DNA from: CAVTJL01 sp963735065
GTDB taxonomy: Bacteria; Pseudomonadota; Alphaproteobacteria; Geminicoccales; Geminicoccaceae
Assembly: GCA_963735065.1 (NCBI GenBank)
Contig: CAVTJL010000004.1
Coordinates: forward strand, 124,001-188,000
Length of the DNA stretch: 64,000 nt
Reading direction: 5' to 3'
In this document: piece after piece, positions 1 through 8,643 of the stretch
Numbering within the stretch: position 1 is the first letter of the stretch
How the letters are laid out: every line of letters starts with the position of its first letter
The notes under the pieces: generated by a model
The model's database searches: none
Told to the model about the DNA's origin: nothing
What the model saw: the letters and a program-made list of their open reading frames with translations, nothing else
Position numbers and translations under genes: made by a program

Positions 1-44
1 CTCGTTCTCGGTTACTTTGCACGACGTCCATGAGGAGACGTCAC

Positions 45-467
45 ATGCGATCGACACTTGAGACTTGGGCGAGACGGGTCTGGGTCGAGCGGGACGAGAC
101 GGCGATCGACGAGATCCTCGTCGTCGACACCAAGGCCCACGGGCTGGGCCTCCAGCCCCTCATCGGCGCGGACGGATTCAAGCCGTTCCACAGCGCAATA
201 TGCTCACTCCTGCGCGACACCGAGCTCCTGATCGACCAGGCGATCGAGGCCGAGGGCTGGCTCTGCGTGCTCTGCACTTTCCGGGGCACGACTGCCGAGG
301 GCAGGCAAGCCTCGATCGGCGGTGCCATCCACGCCCGGATCGAGGACGGCAAGATCCGCGAGGCCTACAACCATTTCGACTTTCTGAGCCTGTTCACCCA
401 GCTGGGCCTGCTGCCGCCCGACACCTTCCAGCGCTGCATCACGGGGCATCCGGTGGGCATGCCCTAG
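45..467 (+). CDS. NTF2-like/SnoaL-like small protein
   Basis: A 140-residue alpha+beta protein resembling the NTF2-like superfamily (SnoaL-type fold); the tail has the typical pattern of a glycine-rich strand, IHARIEDGKIREAYNHFD, then a hydrophobic end. These domains are small ligand-binding or isomerase/cyclase-like proteins, and no substrate can be named here. I chose the second ATG because GAGGAG at 32-37 lies 7 bases before it; the ATG at 30 overlaps that ribosome site. Its TAG stop overlaps the stop of the convergent GatZ-like gene by four bases, so the two units meet tail to tail with no spacer. Confidence 0.7.
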   Translation: MRSTLETWARRVWVERDETAIDEILVVDTKAHGLGLQPLIGADGFKPFHSAICSLLRDTELLIDQAIEAEGWLCVLCTFRGTTAEGRQASIGGAIHARIEDGKIREAYNHFDFLSLFTQLGLLPPDTFQRCITGHPVGMP

Positions 468-1765
468 GAGATGGGAGCGCCGAGACCGCAGGCCCAGGCA
501 TAGGCACCCGCCACCTCGCGGACCTTGTGCCGAACCCAGGCGCGCGGCGCCTCGCCGAGCCTTCCCTCGCGCAGTGCTGCGTGCTGGGCCGGCATATATT
601 GCGACACCAGGGGCATAGGCGGCGGCGTCTGGGAGAGGTTATCGAGCAGCTTTGTCACTGCCTGCGCCACGGCCGGCACGTTCCAGTAATAGCGGCTGCG
701 GTCGCTGAGGCTGTAGGCGCGGGCGATCCGCTGCTCCTCGGCCGAGCCCTCGTAGTAGCGCTGCCAGTAGCGAGGATCCTCGAGCATGGCCCGCTCGAGC
801 GCTTCGCGCACCCCGGCGCGCCGGTCGGCGGCGAGCCACTCGCGCTCGATCGCATCCAGGGCGAAGAGCGCCTCCCTTGCGGCGAAGGTGAGGCCGGGGC
901 CGACTTTCAAGATCGCGAAATGGCCCGTCACCAGGGCGCGCAGCGCCGCTGCGGTCTGGTAGTCGGTCGAGTGCGCCTCGAAGACGAGACGGTCGTGGCC
1001 CAGGATCGAGCGACCGAGATCCATGGCCGCGTCGGGCACAAAGTCCACGACCTGCTCGTGCCCGAACTCGACGCCGGGCTGCACCACCACGGCCAGCACC
1101 CGCTCCCAGGCCGCCTCGAGGCCCAGCGCCGCAAAGCGCTGGCGATGCAGCGCCACCGTCTCGTCGACCTCATGCGGGGGCGTCACCGCCAGATGGTGCA
1201 GCGCCTCCTTGGCGCCACCCGGCGTCGGCACCTCGGTGCCGACCACATAGACGGGGCCGGGCAGGCCGTGCTCGCGGGCGGCCGCCTCGGCCACCGCGCA
1301 AAGCTCCGCCGCACGCTCCGCGATCACCTCCGTCGGCAGTGCCACCGGGTCGTCGGCGCAGCTCATGCTCGCATCGAGATGGATCTTGGCGAACCCGGCA
1401 GTCACGTAGGCCGCCACCATCGCGCGTGCCTTGGCCATCGCCTCCGCGGCCGGCAGCGCCTGCCATGGGTTGGGGCCCAGATGATCGCCGCCGAGGATCA
1501 GGCGATCCTCCGCAAAGCCCGTCTCGGCGCCGATCGCCAGCACCTCCTGGCGAAAGCGCTCGGGCGTCATGCCGGTATAGCCGCCCTCCTGGTTGACCTG
1601 GTTGCAGGTGGCCTCGATCAGGAGCGGGCTTTTGTCGGTGACCGCCTGCTCGAAGCAGGCCTCGAGCACCAGGCGGTTGGCGGAGCAGACGGCATAGATG
1701 CCCGCCGCCTCGCCCTGCCGGTTGCGTGCTGCGATGTCGGCGAGCTGCCTTGCGGGCTCCGCCAC
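464..1765 (-). CDS. PF08013 GatZ/KbaZ-like protein, probable tagatose-6-phosphate 4-epimerase
   Basis: A 433-residue protein of the GatZ/KbaZ family, full length for the group; recognisable blocks are IYAVCSANRLVLEA near the start, EATCNQVNQEGGYTGM, GGDHLGPNPWQ and KIHLDASMSC. Family members were long called non-catalytic subunits of tagatose-bisphosphate aldolase. A member from Agrobacterium has been shown to epimerise D-tagatose 6-phosphate to D-fructose 6-phosphate. No class II aldolase (GatY/KbaY) is nearby and a PfkB kinase lies immediately upstream, so the epimerase role fits better here; that assignment is inference. The start is GTG, one base after the kinase stop, which implies translational coupling. 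Confidence 0.85.
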   Translation of the reverse strand: MAEPARQLADIAARNRQGEAAGIYAVCSANRLVLEACFEQAVTDKSPLLIEATCNQVNQEGGYTGMTPERFRQEVLAIGAETGFAEDRLILGGDHLGPNPWQALPAAEAMAKARAMVAAYVTAGFAKIHLDASMSCADDPVALPTEVIAERAAELCAVAEAAAREHGLPGPVYVVGTEVPTPGGAKEALHHLAVTPPHEVDETVALHRQRFAALGLEAAWERVLAVVVQPGVEFGHEQVVDFVPDAAMDLGRSILGHDRLVFEAHSTDYQTAAALRALVTGHFAILKVGPGLTFAAREALFALDAIEREWLAADRRAGVREALERAMLEDPRYWQRYYEGSAEEQRIARAYSLSDRSRYYWNVPAVAQAVTKLLDNLSQTPPPMPLVSQYMPAQHAALREGRLGEAPRAWVRHKVREVAGAYAWACGLGAPIS

Positions 1766-1766
1766 C

Positions 1767-2705
1767 TCAGGCGCCTCGGCTGCGCAGGAAGGCCTCGAGC
1801 TCGGCCGGGGTAGAGTTGCCCTCCATCGGGCCCTGCTTCTGCACGGCCAGGGCTCCGGCTGCGCAGGCCAGCCGCAGCGCGCGCTCGGGCGCCAGGCCGC
1901 GCGCGAGCGAGGCGATGAAGGTGGCGCCGAAGCAGTCGCCGGCCCCCGTGGGGTCGACCTCCTCGACGGGGAAGGCGGGTATCGCCAGGCGCCCCTCGGG
2001 CCGGAACAGCACGCAGCCCTGCTTGCCCTTCTTCAGCACCAGCATCTGGCGCCCGTCCAAGAGCAGCGCTGCCGCCTCGTCCTCCGCCCGCTCGGGCTGG
2101 AAGAAGGCGAGGTCGGCCTCGCTCGGCAGCAGGATGTCGGCCTCGGTCAGGATGCCCTCGATCGTGGCCTTCACCTCCGGGACGCCCAGCAGCTCCTTCC
2201 TGATGTTGGGGTCGAAGGAGACCAGGGCGCCGGCCGCCCGGGCGAGATCGACGCCGCGGCGTACCGCCCGCGCGATCTCGGCGTCGAACAGCGACGAGCC
2301 CATGACATGGAAGTAGCGGCATCCCTTGAAGACGCGGGGCTCGAGCTGCTCGGCGCGCAGCTGCGCCGAGGCCGAGTTCTTGATGTTGAAGATGAAGTCG
2401 CGGTCGCCGTCCGGGCGGTAGGTGACGAAGGCGCTGCCCGTGGTGGTACCCGGCACGCGTCGGATCCAGCTCGTCTCGACCCCGCTCCGCTCCAGCCGGC
2501 GCAGGTTGACGGTGCCGAAATCGTCCGGCCCGATGCAGCCGATCATCGCCGTGCTGACACCCATGCGTGCCGCCTGATCGGCGAAGATGGCCGGCGCCCC
2601 GCTCGGATAGGGTCCGCGGAAGAGCCCGGGCTCGAGAAAGGTCTGGCCGATCTCGGCGGCCATGATCTCGACCAGAATCTCGCCGATGGCGACGATGCGC
2701 GCCAT
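1767..2705 (-). CDS. PfkB-family sugar kinase, probable tagatose kinase
   Basis: A 312-residue ribokinase-family (PfkB) cytoplasmic kinase. The second PfkB signature DPTGAGDCF lies at about residues 251-259, with the catalytic Asp near 257; the N-terminal MARIVAIGEILVEIM block is typical of the fold. The start is fixed by a strong GGGGGGAGG site eight bases upstream; reading further upstream only joins antisense sequence of the regulator. It is first in a two-gene unit with the PF08013 epimerase. That pairing matches the tagatose kinase plus tagatose-6-phosphate epimerase module of the Agrobacterium galactitol/altritol pathway, so D-tagatose is the best-guess substrate; fructose or another ketose is possible. 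Confidence 0.85.
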   Translation of the reverse strand: MARIVAIGEILVEIMAAEIGQTFLEPGLFRGPYPSGAPAIFADQAARMGVSTAMIGCIGPDDFGTVNLRRLERSGVETSWIRRVPGTTTGSAFVTYRPDGDRDFIFNIKNSASAQLRAEQLEPRVFKGCRYFHVMGSSLFDAEIARAVRRGVDLARAAGALVSFDPNIRKELLGVPEVKATIEGILTEADILLPSEADLAFFQPERAEDEAAALLLDGRQMLVLKKGKQGCVLFRPEGRLAIPAFPVEEVDPTGAGDCFGATFIASLARGLAPERALRLACAAGALAVQKQGPMEGNSTPAELEAFLRSRGA

Positions 2706-2840
2706 GGACGCTGCCTCCCCCCGATACGCTCGGATCGGCGCGACGCCGCGCTCGACCAGCTGACCATTCCATGCCATCTTGGCAATCGCTTGCCTTTCGA
2801 GCAATAGCTCATTGAGGGGCAGGGAGGCAGGACGAGACGA
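2706..2840. promoter_or_regulatory. Divergent intergenic region between kinase and SorC-type regulator
   Basis: These 135 bases separate two divergent units and must hold promoters for both. It is more AT-rich than its surroundings around 2764-2815. I see no confident -35/-10 pair and no clear palindrome, so no operator is proposed. SorC-family regulators usually bind next to their own gene, which makes this a candidate control region. Confidence 0.4.
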
Positions 2841-3803
2841 GTGGACGCTCCGCGGATCGCGAGAACCGAGCGACGACTGGATCAGGCGGCGAGGGCAGCC
2901 TGGCTCTACTACATCGCGGGCAGGACCCAGGACGAGATCGCCGTCTCGCTGAACCTGTCGCGGCAGGCCGTGCAGCGGCTGGTGGCGCTCGCCGTCGAGG
3001 CGAAGCTCATCAAGTTCCGCCTCGATCACCCGGTCGGGGCCTCGATGCGGCTGGCCGAGCGCCTGCGCGCCCGTTTCGATCTGCGCTACTGCGACGTCGT
3101 TCCCTCGGACGCGGCGGGGGACGGCTCGGTGGCGGGCATCGCCGCAGCCGCTGCCGGCTATCTCGAGACCTATCTCGTGAGCCGCGCGCCGCTCGTCCTC
3201 GCCTTCTCGACCGGGCGGACCCTGCGCGCGCTCGTGGGCGAGGTCAGCGCCATCCAGAGCCCGCAGCACAAGATCGTCTCCCTCGTCGGCACGATCACCC
3301 GGGATGGCCAGGCCAGCCCTTATGAGATCGTGATGCGCCTGGCCGACCGGACGGGCGCGCAGTGCTATCCGGCACCGCTGCCGGTCGTCGCCGGCAGTGC
3401 CGAGGAGTGCCGGCTTCTGCAGAGCCATCGCTCCTTCACGAGGGTGTGCGAGCTCGCGGACAGCGCCGCGGTGGCCTTCGTCGGCGTCGGCAACGTCGCC
3501 TGGAACGCGCCTCTGCACCGGGACGGCTTCATCACCGACGCCGAGGTGGGCGAGCTCATGGCCAAGGGGGCCGTGGGCGAGATCGCAGGCTGGGCCTTCG
3601 ACGAGGCGGGCGAGCCCATCCGCTCCTCCCTGACCGCGCGCGTCACCGGCGTCCCGCTCGTGCGGCCGGCGCGGCACCTCACGATCGGCGTCGCCGGCGG
3701 CATCGCCAAGGCGGCGGCGCTGCATGCGGCGCTGCGGGGGCGCGTCATCACGGGCCTCGTCACCGACGAGACCACGGCCGCCGCAGTCCTCGAGCTGGGC
3801 TGA
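2841..3803 (+). CDS. SorC-family sugar-responsive transcriptional regulator
   Basis: A 320-residue protein with an N-terminal helix-turn-helix (about residues 18-60, including IAVSLNLSRQAVQRLV) followed by the SorC/DeoR-type sugar-phosphate binding domain (about 62-315; FSTGRTLRAL, VGVGNV, GVAGGIAKAAALHAAL). The family senses phosphorylated sugars and controls polyol and sugar operons. The start is GTG after a purine-rich AGGGAGG stretch 13 bases away, so the start is only moderately certain. It sits between the kinase/epimerase unit and the transporter/dehydrogenase unit and probably regulates both; a product such as tagatose 6-phosphate would be a plausible inducer. Confidence 0.88.
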   Translation: MDAPRIARTERRLDQAARAAWLYYIAGRTQDEIAVSLNLSRQAVQRLVALAVEAKLIKFRLDHPVGASMRLAERLRARFDLRYCDVVPSDAAGDGSVAGIAAAAAGYLETYLVSRAPLVLAFSTGRTLRALVGEVSAIQSPQHKIVSLVGTITRDGQASPYEIVMRLADRTGAQCYPAPLPVVAGSAEECRLLQSHRSFTRVCELADSAAVAFVGVGNVAWNAPLHRDGFITDAEVGELMAKGAVGEIAGWAFDEAGEPIRSSLTARVTGVPLVRPARHLTIGVAGGIAKAAALHAALRGRVITGLVTDETTAAAVLELG

Positions 3804-3819
3804 GCGGTCCTCAGCGCTG

Positions 3820-3850
3820 TTGACAAGCTGCGGCAATCGGCGTCTATCTG
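3820..3850 (+). promoter_or_regulatory. Putative promoter of the polyol transport operon
   Basis: A perfect TTGACA box at 3820-3825 is followed 18-19 bases later by TATCTG-like sequence (3844-3850), about 55 bases before the binding-protein start. The -10 is weak, so only the -35 is convincing. Confidence 0.4.
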
Positions 3851-3905
3851 CCCGGCACTTGGGCATAAGCTCAATATCGGCAACCTTTCAGGGGAGGCGC
3901 ACGGA

Positions 3906-5216
3906 ATGAAGGGATTCCAGCTCGTCGGCGCGCTTGCTGCATTGCTCCTCGGTGGCAGCGCAGTGGCGCAGGCGGAGACGTTGACCATCGCCACGGTCAA
4001 CAACTCCCAGATGGTGGTGATGCAGAAGCTCTCCTCCGAGTGGGAGAAGAAGACCGGCAACAGCATCAACTGGGTCGTTCTCGAGGAGAACGTGCTCCGC
4101 CAGCGGGTGACGACCGACATCGCGACCAATGGCGGCCAGTTCGACATTCTGACCATCGGGTCCTACGAGACGCCGATCTGGGCGAAGCAGGGCTGGCTTG
4201 TGCCGGTCAACGACCTGCCGGAGAGCTACGGCTACGACGACATCTTCAAGGCCGTGCGCGACGCCCTGTCGAGCGACGGCAAGCTCTATGCGCTGCCGTT
4301 CTACGCGGAGAGCTCGTTCACCTATTACCGCAAGGATCTGTTCGAGAAGGCCGGGCTGAAGATGCCCGACCAGCCGACCTATGACGACATCAAGAAGTTC
4401 GCGGACAAGCTGAACGACCCCAAGGACCAGCTCTACGGCATCTGCCTGCGCGGCAAGCCCGGCTGGGGCGAGAACATGGCCTTCGTCGGGACGCTGGTGA
4501 ACACGTTCGGCGGGCGCTGGTTCGACATGGACTGGAAGCCGCAGATCGACAGTGATGCCTGGAAGAAGGCGGTCACCTACTATGTCGACCTGATGAAGAA
4601 GGACGGCCCTCCGGGCGCCAGCTCGAACGGCTTCAATGAGAACCAGGCGCTCTTCTCGAGCGGGCATTGCGCCATGTGGATCGATGCCACCTCGGGTGCT
4701 GGCTACATCTTCGATCCGAGCACCAGCCAGGTGGCCGACAAGACGGCCTTCGCGCCGGCACCGGTCGCCGTCACCCCGCACGGCAATGCCTGGTTCTGGT
4801 CGTGGGCGCTGGCGATCCCCAAGACGTCGAAGAAGGTCGACGTCGCCAAGTCGTTCCTCGAATGGGCGACCTCCAAGGAGTACATCGATCTCGTCGGCAA
4901 GACCGACGGCTGGACCGTGGTGCCTCCGGGGACCCGCAAGTCCACCTACGCCAACGAGGCCTATCTGAAGGCGGCGCCGTTCGCGACGTTCGTCGAGAAG
5001 GCGATCCTCTCGGCCGACCCGCAGCACCCGACCAAGGACCCGGTGCCCTACACCGGCATCCAGTATGTGAGCATCCCCGAGTTCCAGGCGATCGGAACCC
5101 AGGTGGGTCAGCAGGTCGCGGCCGCGCTCGCTGGCCAGACCAGCGTCGACGACGCGCTCAAGACGGCGCAGGACTCGACCATGCGCACGATGGAGGAGGC
5201 CGGCTACATCCAGTAG
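3906..5216 (+). CDS. ABC sugar/sugar-alcohol substrate-binding protein (SmoE-like)
   Basis: A 436-residue periplasmic binding protein of extracellular family 1. A signal peptide occupies residues 1-23 (hydrophobic LVGALAALLLGGSAVAQA, likely cut after AQA). The mature protein shows family blocks FDILTIGSYETPIWAKQGWL and ALPFYAESSFTYYRKDLF, like the SmoE/MtlE sorbitol-mannitol binding proteins. A good GGGGAGG ribosome site precedes ATG. It is the first gene of a unit with two permeases and two dehydrogenases, and a strong hairpin follows its stop. The ligand is probably a hexitol, judged from the dehydrogenases; the exact polyol cannot be read from sequence. Confidence 0.92.
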   Translation: MKGFQLVGALAALLLGGSAVAQAETLTIATVNNSQMVVMQKLSSEWEKKTGNSINWVVLEENVLRQRVTTDIATNGGQFDILTIGSYETPIWAKQGWLVPVNDLPESYGYDDIFKAVRDALSSDGKLYALPFYAESSFTYYRKDLFEKAGLKMPDQPTYDDIKKFADKLNDPKDQLYGICLRGKPGWGENMAFVGTLVNTFGGRWFDMDWKPQIDSDAWKKAVTYYVDLMKKDGPPGASSNGFNENQALFSSGHCAMWIDATSGAGYIFDPSTSQVADKTAFAPAPVAVTPHGNAWFWSWALAIPKTSKKVDVAKSFLEWATSKEYIDLVGKTDGWTVVPPGTRKSTYANEAYLKAAPFATFVEKAILSADPQHPTKDPVPYTGIQYVSIPEFQAIGTQVGQQVAAALAGQTSVDDALKTAQDSTMRTMEEAGYIQ

Positions 5217-5234
5217 CCGAGCGGAACGAGAAGA

Positions 5235-5264
5235 GCGGGCCGGCGCGGCAGCGTGCCGGCCCGC
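5235..5264. terminator. Intercistronic hairpin after binding-protein gene
   Basis: A perfect 10-base inverted repeat (GCGGGCCGGC at 5235-5244, complement at 5255-5264) with a 10-base loop and no T-run. Lying between the binding protein and the first permease, it is better read as a partial attenuator or mRNA-stabilising structure that favours binding-protein expression than as a full terminator. Confidence 0.6.
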
Positions 5265-5294
5265 CGTCGAGGCTGAACGAACGAGGCACAAGCC

Positions 5295-6227
5295 ATGAGC
5301 ACCGCGTCACCAGCGGACAAGGCAGGGCCGTCCCAGGGCGCTGCCGGGCCGCCACCGGCCATGAGCGGATGGACCGTCAAGACCATGCCGCTGGTCGCAC
5401 CGTCGGTCGGGGTCCTCCTGATCTGGATGATCGTGCCGCTGGTGATGACCTTGTGGTTCTCGTTCCAGCGGTACAACCTGGTCAACCCGATGATCCACGG
5501 GTGGGCCGGCACCAGGAACTACTACTACCTCCTCACCGACCCGGCGCTCTACTCGGCGCTGTGGACGACCGTCCTTCTGGTCGGGTGGGTGCTGATCATC
5601 ACGATCTGCGTCGGCACGCTCATTGCCGTTCTCTTCAACGAGAAGTTTCCGGGCCAGGGCATCGCCCGCGTGCTCGTCATCTCGCCCTTCTTCGTCATGC
5701 CCACGGTCAGCGCGCTGATCTGGAAGAACATGATGATGCACCCGGTGAACGGGCTGTTCGCGTTCCTCGCGCGCTCGGTGGGCCTGCAGCCGATCGACTG
5801 GTTCGGCGAGCTGCCGCTCACCTCGATCATCATCATCTGCTCGTGGGAGTGGATCCCCTTCGCCTTTCTCATCCTGCTCACGGCGTTGCAGTCGCTGGAT
5901 GAGGAGCAGAAGGAGGCGGCGCGGATCGACGGCGCCGGTCCCATCTCCATGTTCTTCTACATCATCGTGCCCCATCTGCGCCGCGCCACCAGCGTGGTCA
6001 TCATGATCGAGACGATCTTCTTCCTTACGATCTTCGCCGAGATCTACGTGACGACCGCGGGCGGGCCGGGTGTCTCGACCACCAACATCGCCTTCCTGAT
6101 CTACAAGCGGGCACTTTTGGAGTTCAACGTGGGCACGGCGTCGGCTGCCGGCGTCATCGCCATCATCCTGGCCAACATCGTCGCGGTCTTCCTGGTCCGC
6201 ACGGTCGCGAGGAACCTCGAGACATGA
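5295..6227 (+). CDS. ABC sugar permease, inner-membrane subunit 1 (SmoF-like)
   Basis: A 310-residue binding-protein-dependent permease of the MalF/SmoF type with about six membrane segments after a hydrophilic 35-residue N-terminus rich in Pro and Gly. The cytoplasmic EAA loop that docks with the ATPase is EAARIDGAG near residue 207. It follows the binding protein after a hairpin and overlaps the next permease by four bases (ATGA), so the two are co-translated. No ATP-binding subunit follows, which is unusual; smoK normally completes this operon type. Confidence 0.92.
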   Translation: MSTASPADKAGPSQGAAGPPPAMSGWTVKTMPLVAPSVGVLLIWMIVPLVMTLWFSFQRYNLVNPMIHGWAGTRNYYYLLTDPALYSALWTTVLLVGWVLIITICVGTLIAVLFNEKFPGQGIARVLVISPFFVMPTVSALIWKNMMMHPVNGLFAFLARSVGLQPIDWFGELPLTSIIIICSWEWIPFAFLILLTALQSLDEEQKEAARIDGAGPISMFFYIIVPHLRRATSVVIMIETIFFLTIFAEIYVTTAGGPGVSTTNIAFLIYKRALLEFNVGTASAAGVIAIILANIVAVFLVRTVARNLET

Positions 6228-7048
6228 TGAAGGACGCCGAGAAGAACCCGGCCTGGGTGGGAATCCTCGCCTGGATCGTCGCGATCGCCTTCTTCTTCCC
6301 GATCGCCTGGATGGTGCTGACCAGCTTCAAGACCGAGATCGAGGCCGTGGCCTCGCCGCCGGTCCTGTTCTTCAAGCCGACGCTCGAGAACTATGTGGCG
6401 ATCCACGAGCGCGCCAACTACTTTCTCTTCGCCGGCAACAGCGTCATCATCTCGGTCGTGGCGACCCTGGTCGCCATCGCGTTCTCGGTGCCGTGCGCCT
6501 TCGCGATGGCCTTCTACCCATCCAAGCGCACCCGCGGCACGCTGCTCTGGATGCTCTCGACCAAGATGCTGCCGCCGGTGGGCGTGCTCGTGCCGATCTA
6601 CCTGATCTGCAAGAACCTCGGGCTGCTCGACACGAGGACGGCGCTCGTCATCCTCTATGCGCTGATGAACCTGCCGATCACCGTCTGGATGCTCTACACC
6701 TTCTTCAAGGAGGTGCCCAAGGACATCCTCGAGGCCAGCCGCATCGACGGGGCGAGCCTGCGGCAGGTGGTGACGCATGTGCTGCTGCCGCTCGTGATGC
6801 CCGGCATCGCCTCGACCGCGCTGCTGTCGATCATCCTTTGCTGGAACGAGGCCTTCTGGAGCCTCAACCTCACCGCGTCCAACGCGGCGCCGCTCACCGC
6901 CTTCATCGCCTCGTTCTCGGCACCGCAGGGCCTCTTCTGGGCCAAGCTGTCGGCAGCCTCGACGATGGCGATCGCACCCATCCTCGTCTTCGGCTGGGTG
7001 AGCCAGCGCCAGCTGGTCCGCGGCCTCACCTTCGGCGCCGTCAAGTAG
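6224..7048 (+). CDS. ABC sugar permease, inner-membrane subunit 2 (SmoG-like)
   Basis: A 274-residue MalG/SmoG-type permease with about six membrane segments; the EAA loop reads EASRIDGASLRQV near residue 169, and the C-terminus QRQLVRGLTFGAVK is typical of the family. Two adjacent ATG codons (6224, 6227) could serve as start; the first overlaps the upstream stop. It forms the second half of the transmembrane channel with the preceding gene. The next gene downstream is a dehydrogenase instead of an ATPase. Confidence 0.92.
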   Translation: MMKDAEKNPAWVGILAWIVAIAFFFPIAWMVLTSFKTEIEAVASPPVLFFKPTLENYVAIHERANYFLFAGNSVIISVVATLVAIAFSVPCAFAMAFYPSKRTRGTLLWMLSTKMLPPVGVLVPIYLICKNLGLLDTRTALVILYALMNLPITVWMLYTFFKEVPKDILEASRIDGASLRQVVTHVLLPLVMPGIASTALLSIILCWNEAFWSLNLTASNAAPLTAFIASFSAPQGLFWAKLSAASTMAIAPILVFGWVSQRQLVRGLTFGAVK

Positions 7049-7070
7049 ATCCTGACTGGGAGACTGTCCC

Positions 7071-7844
7071 ATGTATCTCGAGAAGTACGACCTCAAGGGC
7101 AAGACAGCGATCGTCACCGGCGGCGGGCAGGGGATCGGCTTCTCCTGCGCGCAGGCGCTGGGCGAGGCCGGCGCCCGCGTGATCGTGGCCGACCTCTTGG
7201 CCGACCGCGCCAACAAGGCCGCGGCCGACCTCAAGGCCCTGGGCATCACGGCCGAGGGTGCCGAGCTCGACGTCACCAAGTCGGCGCAGGTCGACGCGCT
7301 TGCCGCCAGGGTCAAGAAGGACTTCGGTGGCGCCGACATCCTGGTCAACAATGCCGGCGTGGCCAAGAGCAACGTGAAGGCGGAGGACACCTCGGACGAG
7401 CACTGGCTCTTCCACATCGAGGTCAACCTCAACGGCCTCTTCTGGTGCTGCCGCGCCTTCGGCACGCAGATGCTCGAGCGCGGCAAGGGCTCGATCGTCA
7501 ATATCGGCTCGATGTCGGGCTTCATCGTCAACAAGCCGCAGCCGCAGTCCTTCTACAACGCCTCCAAGGCCGCGGTGCATCACCTGACGAAGTCGCTCGC
7601 GGCCGAATGGGGCCAGCGCGGCGTCAGGGTCAACGCGGTGGCGCCCACCTACATCGAGACGCCACTCACAAAATTCGGCATGGAAGACCAGTCCATGTAC
7701 CCGACCTGGCTCGAGATGACGCCGATGGGCCGGGTGGGCCAGCCGGAGGAGATCGCCTCCACCGTGCTCTTCCTCGCCTCCGACGCCGCAAGCCTGCTCA
7801 CCGGCAGCATCGTGCTGGCCGACGGCGGCTACACCTGCTGGTAA
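7071..7844 (+). CDS. SDR-family polyol dehydrogenase (galactitol/arabinitol dehydrogenase-like)
   Basis: A 257-residue classical short-chain dehydrogenase: NAD-binding TGGGQGIG near residues 16-23, NNAG, and the active-site YNASK with Tyr about 162 and Lys about 166. The C-terminal half (SMSGFIVNKPQ, TWLEMTPMGR, ending ADGGYTCW) closely resembles Rhodobacter galactitol dehydrogenase, which oxidises galactitol and other polyols to ketoses. It probably acts on the alcohol imported by the preceding permeases. Substrate and regiochemistry cannot be settled from sequence; D-arabinitol-type activity is also possible. Confidence 0.87.
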   Translation: MYLEKYDLKGKTAIVTGGGQGIGFSCAQALGEAGARVIVADLLADRANKAAADLKALGITAEGAELDVTKSAQVDALAARVKKDFGGADILVNNAGVAKSNVKAEDTSDEHWLFHIEVNLNGLFWCCRAFGTQMLERGKGSIVNIGSMSGFIVNKPQPQSFYNASKAAVHHLTKSLAAEWGQRGVRVNAVAPTYIETPLTKFGMEDQSMYPTWLEMTPMGRVGQPEEIASTVLFLASDAASLLTGSIVLADGGYTCW

Positions 7845-7858
7845 GGAATGCTCCTACG

Positions 7859-8629
7859 ATGAGGCTGGAGAACAAGGTCGCGATCGTCACGGGCGGCGCT
7901 CGTGGCATCGGCAAGGCCATCGCGCAGCGCTATGCGGGCGAGGGGGCCAAGGTCGTGGTGGCCGACGTGCTGGCCGCCGAGGCCGAGGCCACGGCGGCCG
8001 AGATCGGCAAGGGTGCGATCGCGGCGGCCGTCGACGTGACCGACCGAAAGTCGATCGACGCCCTGGTCGCACGCACGGTAAAGGAGCTGGGCGGGATCGA
8101 CATCCTGCTGAACGGTGCGGCCATCTTCGACATGGCGCCGTTCCTCGAGATCACCGAGGCCAGCTTCGACAAGCAGTTCGCCATCAACGTCAAGGGCCTG
8201 GTCTTCACCGGGCAGGCCGTGGCGGCGCAGATGGTCAAGCAGGGCCGGGGCGGCAAGATCATCAACATGGCGAGCCAGGCCGGCAGGCGCGGCGAGGCGC
8301 TGGTCACGGTCTACTGCGCCACCAAGGCCGCCGTCATCAGCATCACCCAGTCGATGGCGCTGAGCCTCGCGAAAGACAAAATCAACGTCAACGCCATCGC
8401 ACCGGGCGTGGTCGACACGCCGATGTGGAAGACGGTCGACGCGCTCTTCGCCAAGTATGAGGGGCTGCCGATCGGCGAGAAGAAGCGTCAGGTCGGCGAG
8501 GCGGTGCCGCTGGGCTACATGGGCAAGCCCGAGGACATGACGGGCTGCGCCCTTTTCCTCGCCTCGGCCGACGCCGACTACATCACGGCCCAGTGCTACA
8601 ATGTCGACGGCGGCAACTGGATGAGCTGA
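7859..8629 (+). CDS. smoS: Sorbitol/L-iditol 2-dehydrogenase (SmoS/PolS-like SDR)
   Basis: A 256-residue classical SDR with TGGARGIG at 11-18 and YCATK with Tyr about 152 and Lys about 156. It strongly resembles Rhodobacter SmoS/PolS in NMASQAGRRGEALV, INVNAIAPGVVD, GEKKRQVG and the ending YNVDGGNWMS. That enzyme oxidises sorbitol to fructose and also galactitol to D-tagatose. ATG at 7859 matches the family start; a weak AAGGA lies 11 bases upstream. It is the last gene of the unit that starts at the binding protein, and its stop lies inside a palindrome shared with the convergent MFS gene. Confidence 0.9.
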   Translation: MRLENKVAIVTGGARGIGKAIAQRYAGEGAKVVVADVLAAEAEATAAEIGKGAIAAAVDVTDRKSIDALVARTVKELGGIDILLNGAAIFDMAPFLEITEASFDKQFAINVKGLVFTGQAVAAQMVKQGRGGKIINMASQAGRRGEALVTVYCATKAAVISITQSMALSLAKDKINVNAIAPGVVDTPMWKTVDALFAKYEGLPIGEKKRQVGEAVPLGYMGKPEDMTGCALFLASADADYITAQCYNVDGGNWMS

Positions 8630-8643
8630 GCCCCGGGCTCAGC
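8625..8643. terminator. Palindrome spanning two convergent stop codons
   Basis: GCTGAGCCC and its exact complement flank one C, and the structure contains the TGA of the dehydrogenase and the stop of the MFS gene. A second GC-rich inverted repeat (8646-8669) follows within the MFS 3-prime end. It is probably a bidirectional transcription end; there is no T-run. Confidence 0.5.

Noticed and set aside
65..1813. 582-codon plus-strand frame over the GatZ-like gene
   Set aside because: It overlaps two recognised genes in other frames and reads as Arg/His/Gly-rich shadow sequence.
1767..3866. Long N-terminal extension of the PfkB kinase
   Set aside because: The upstream frame is antisense of the SorC regulator; a strong ribosome site fixes the start at 2705.
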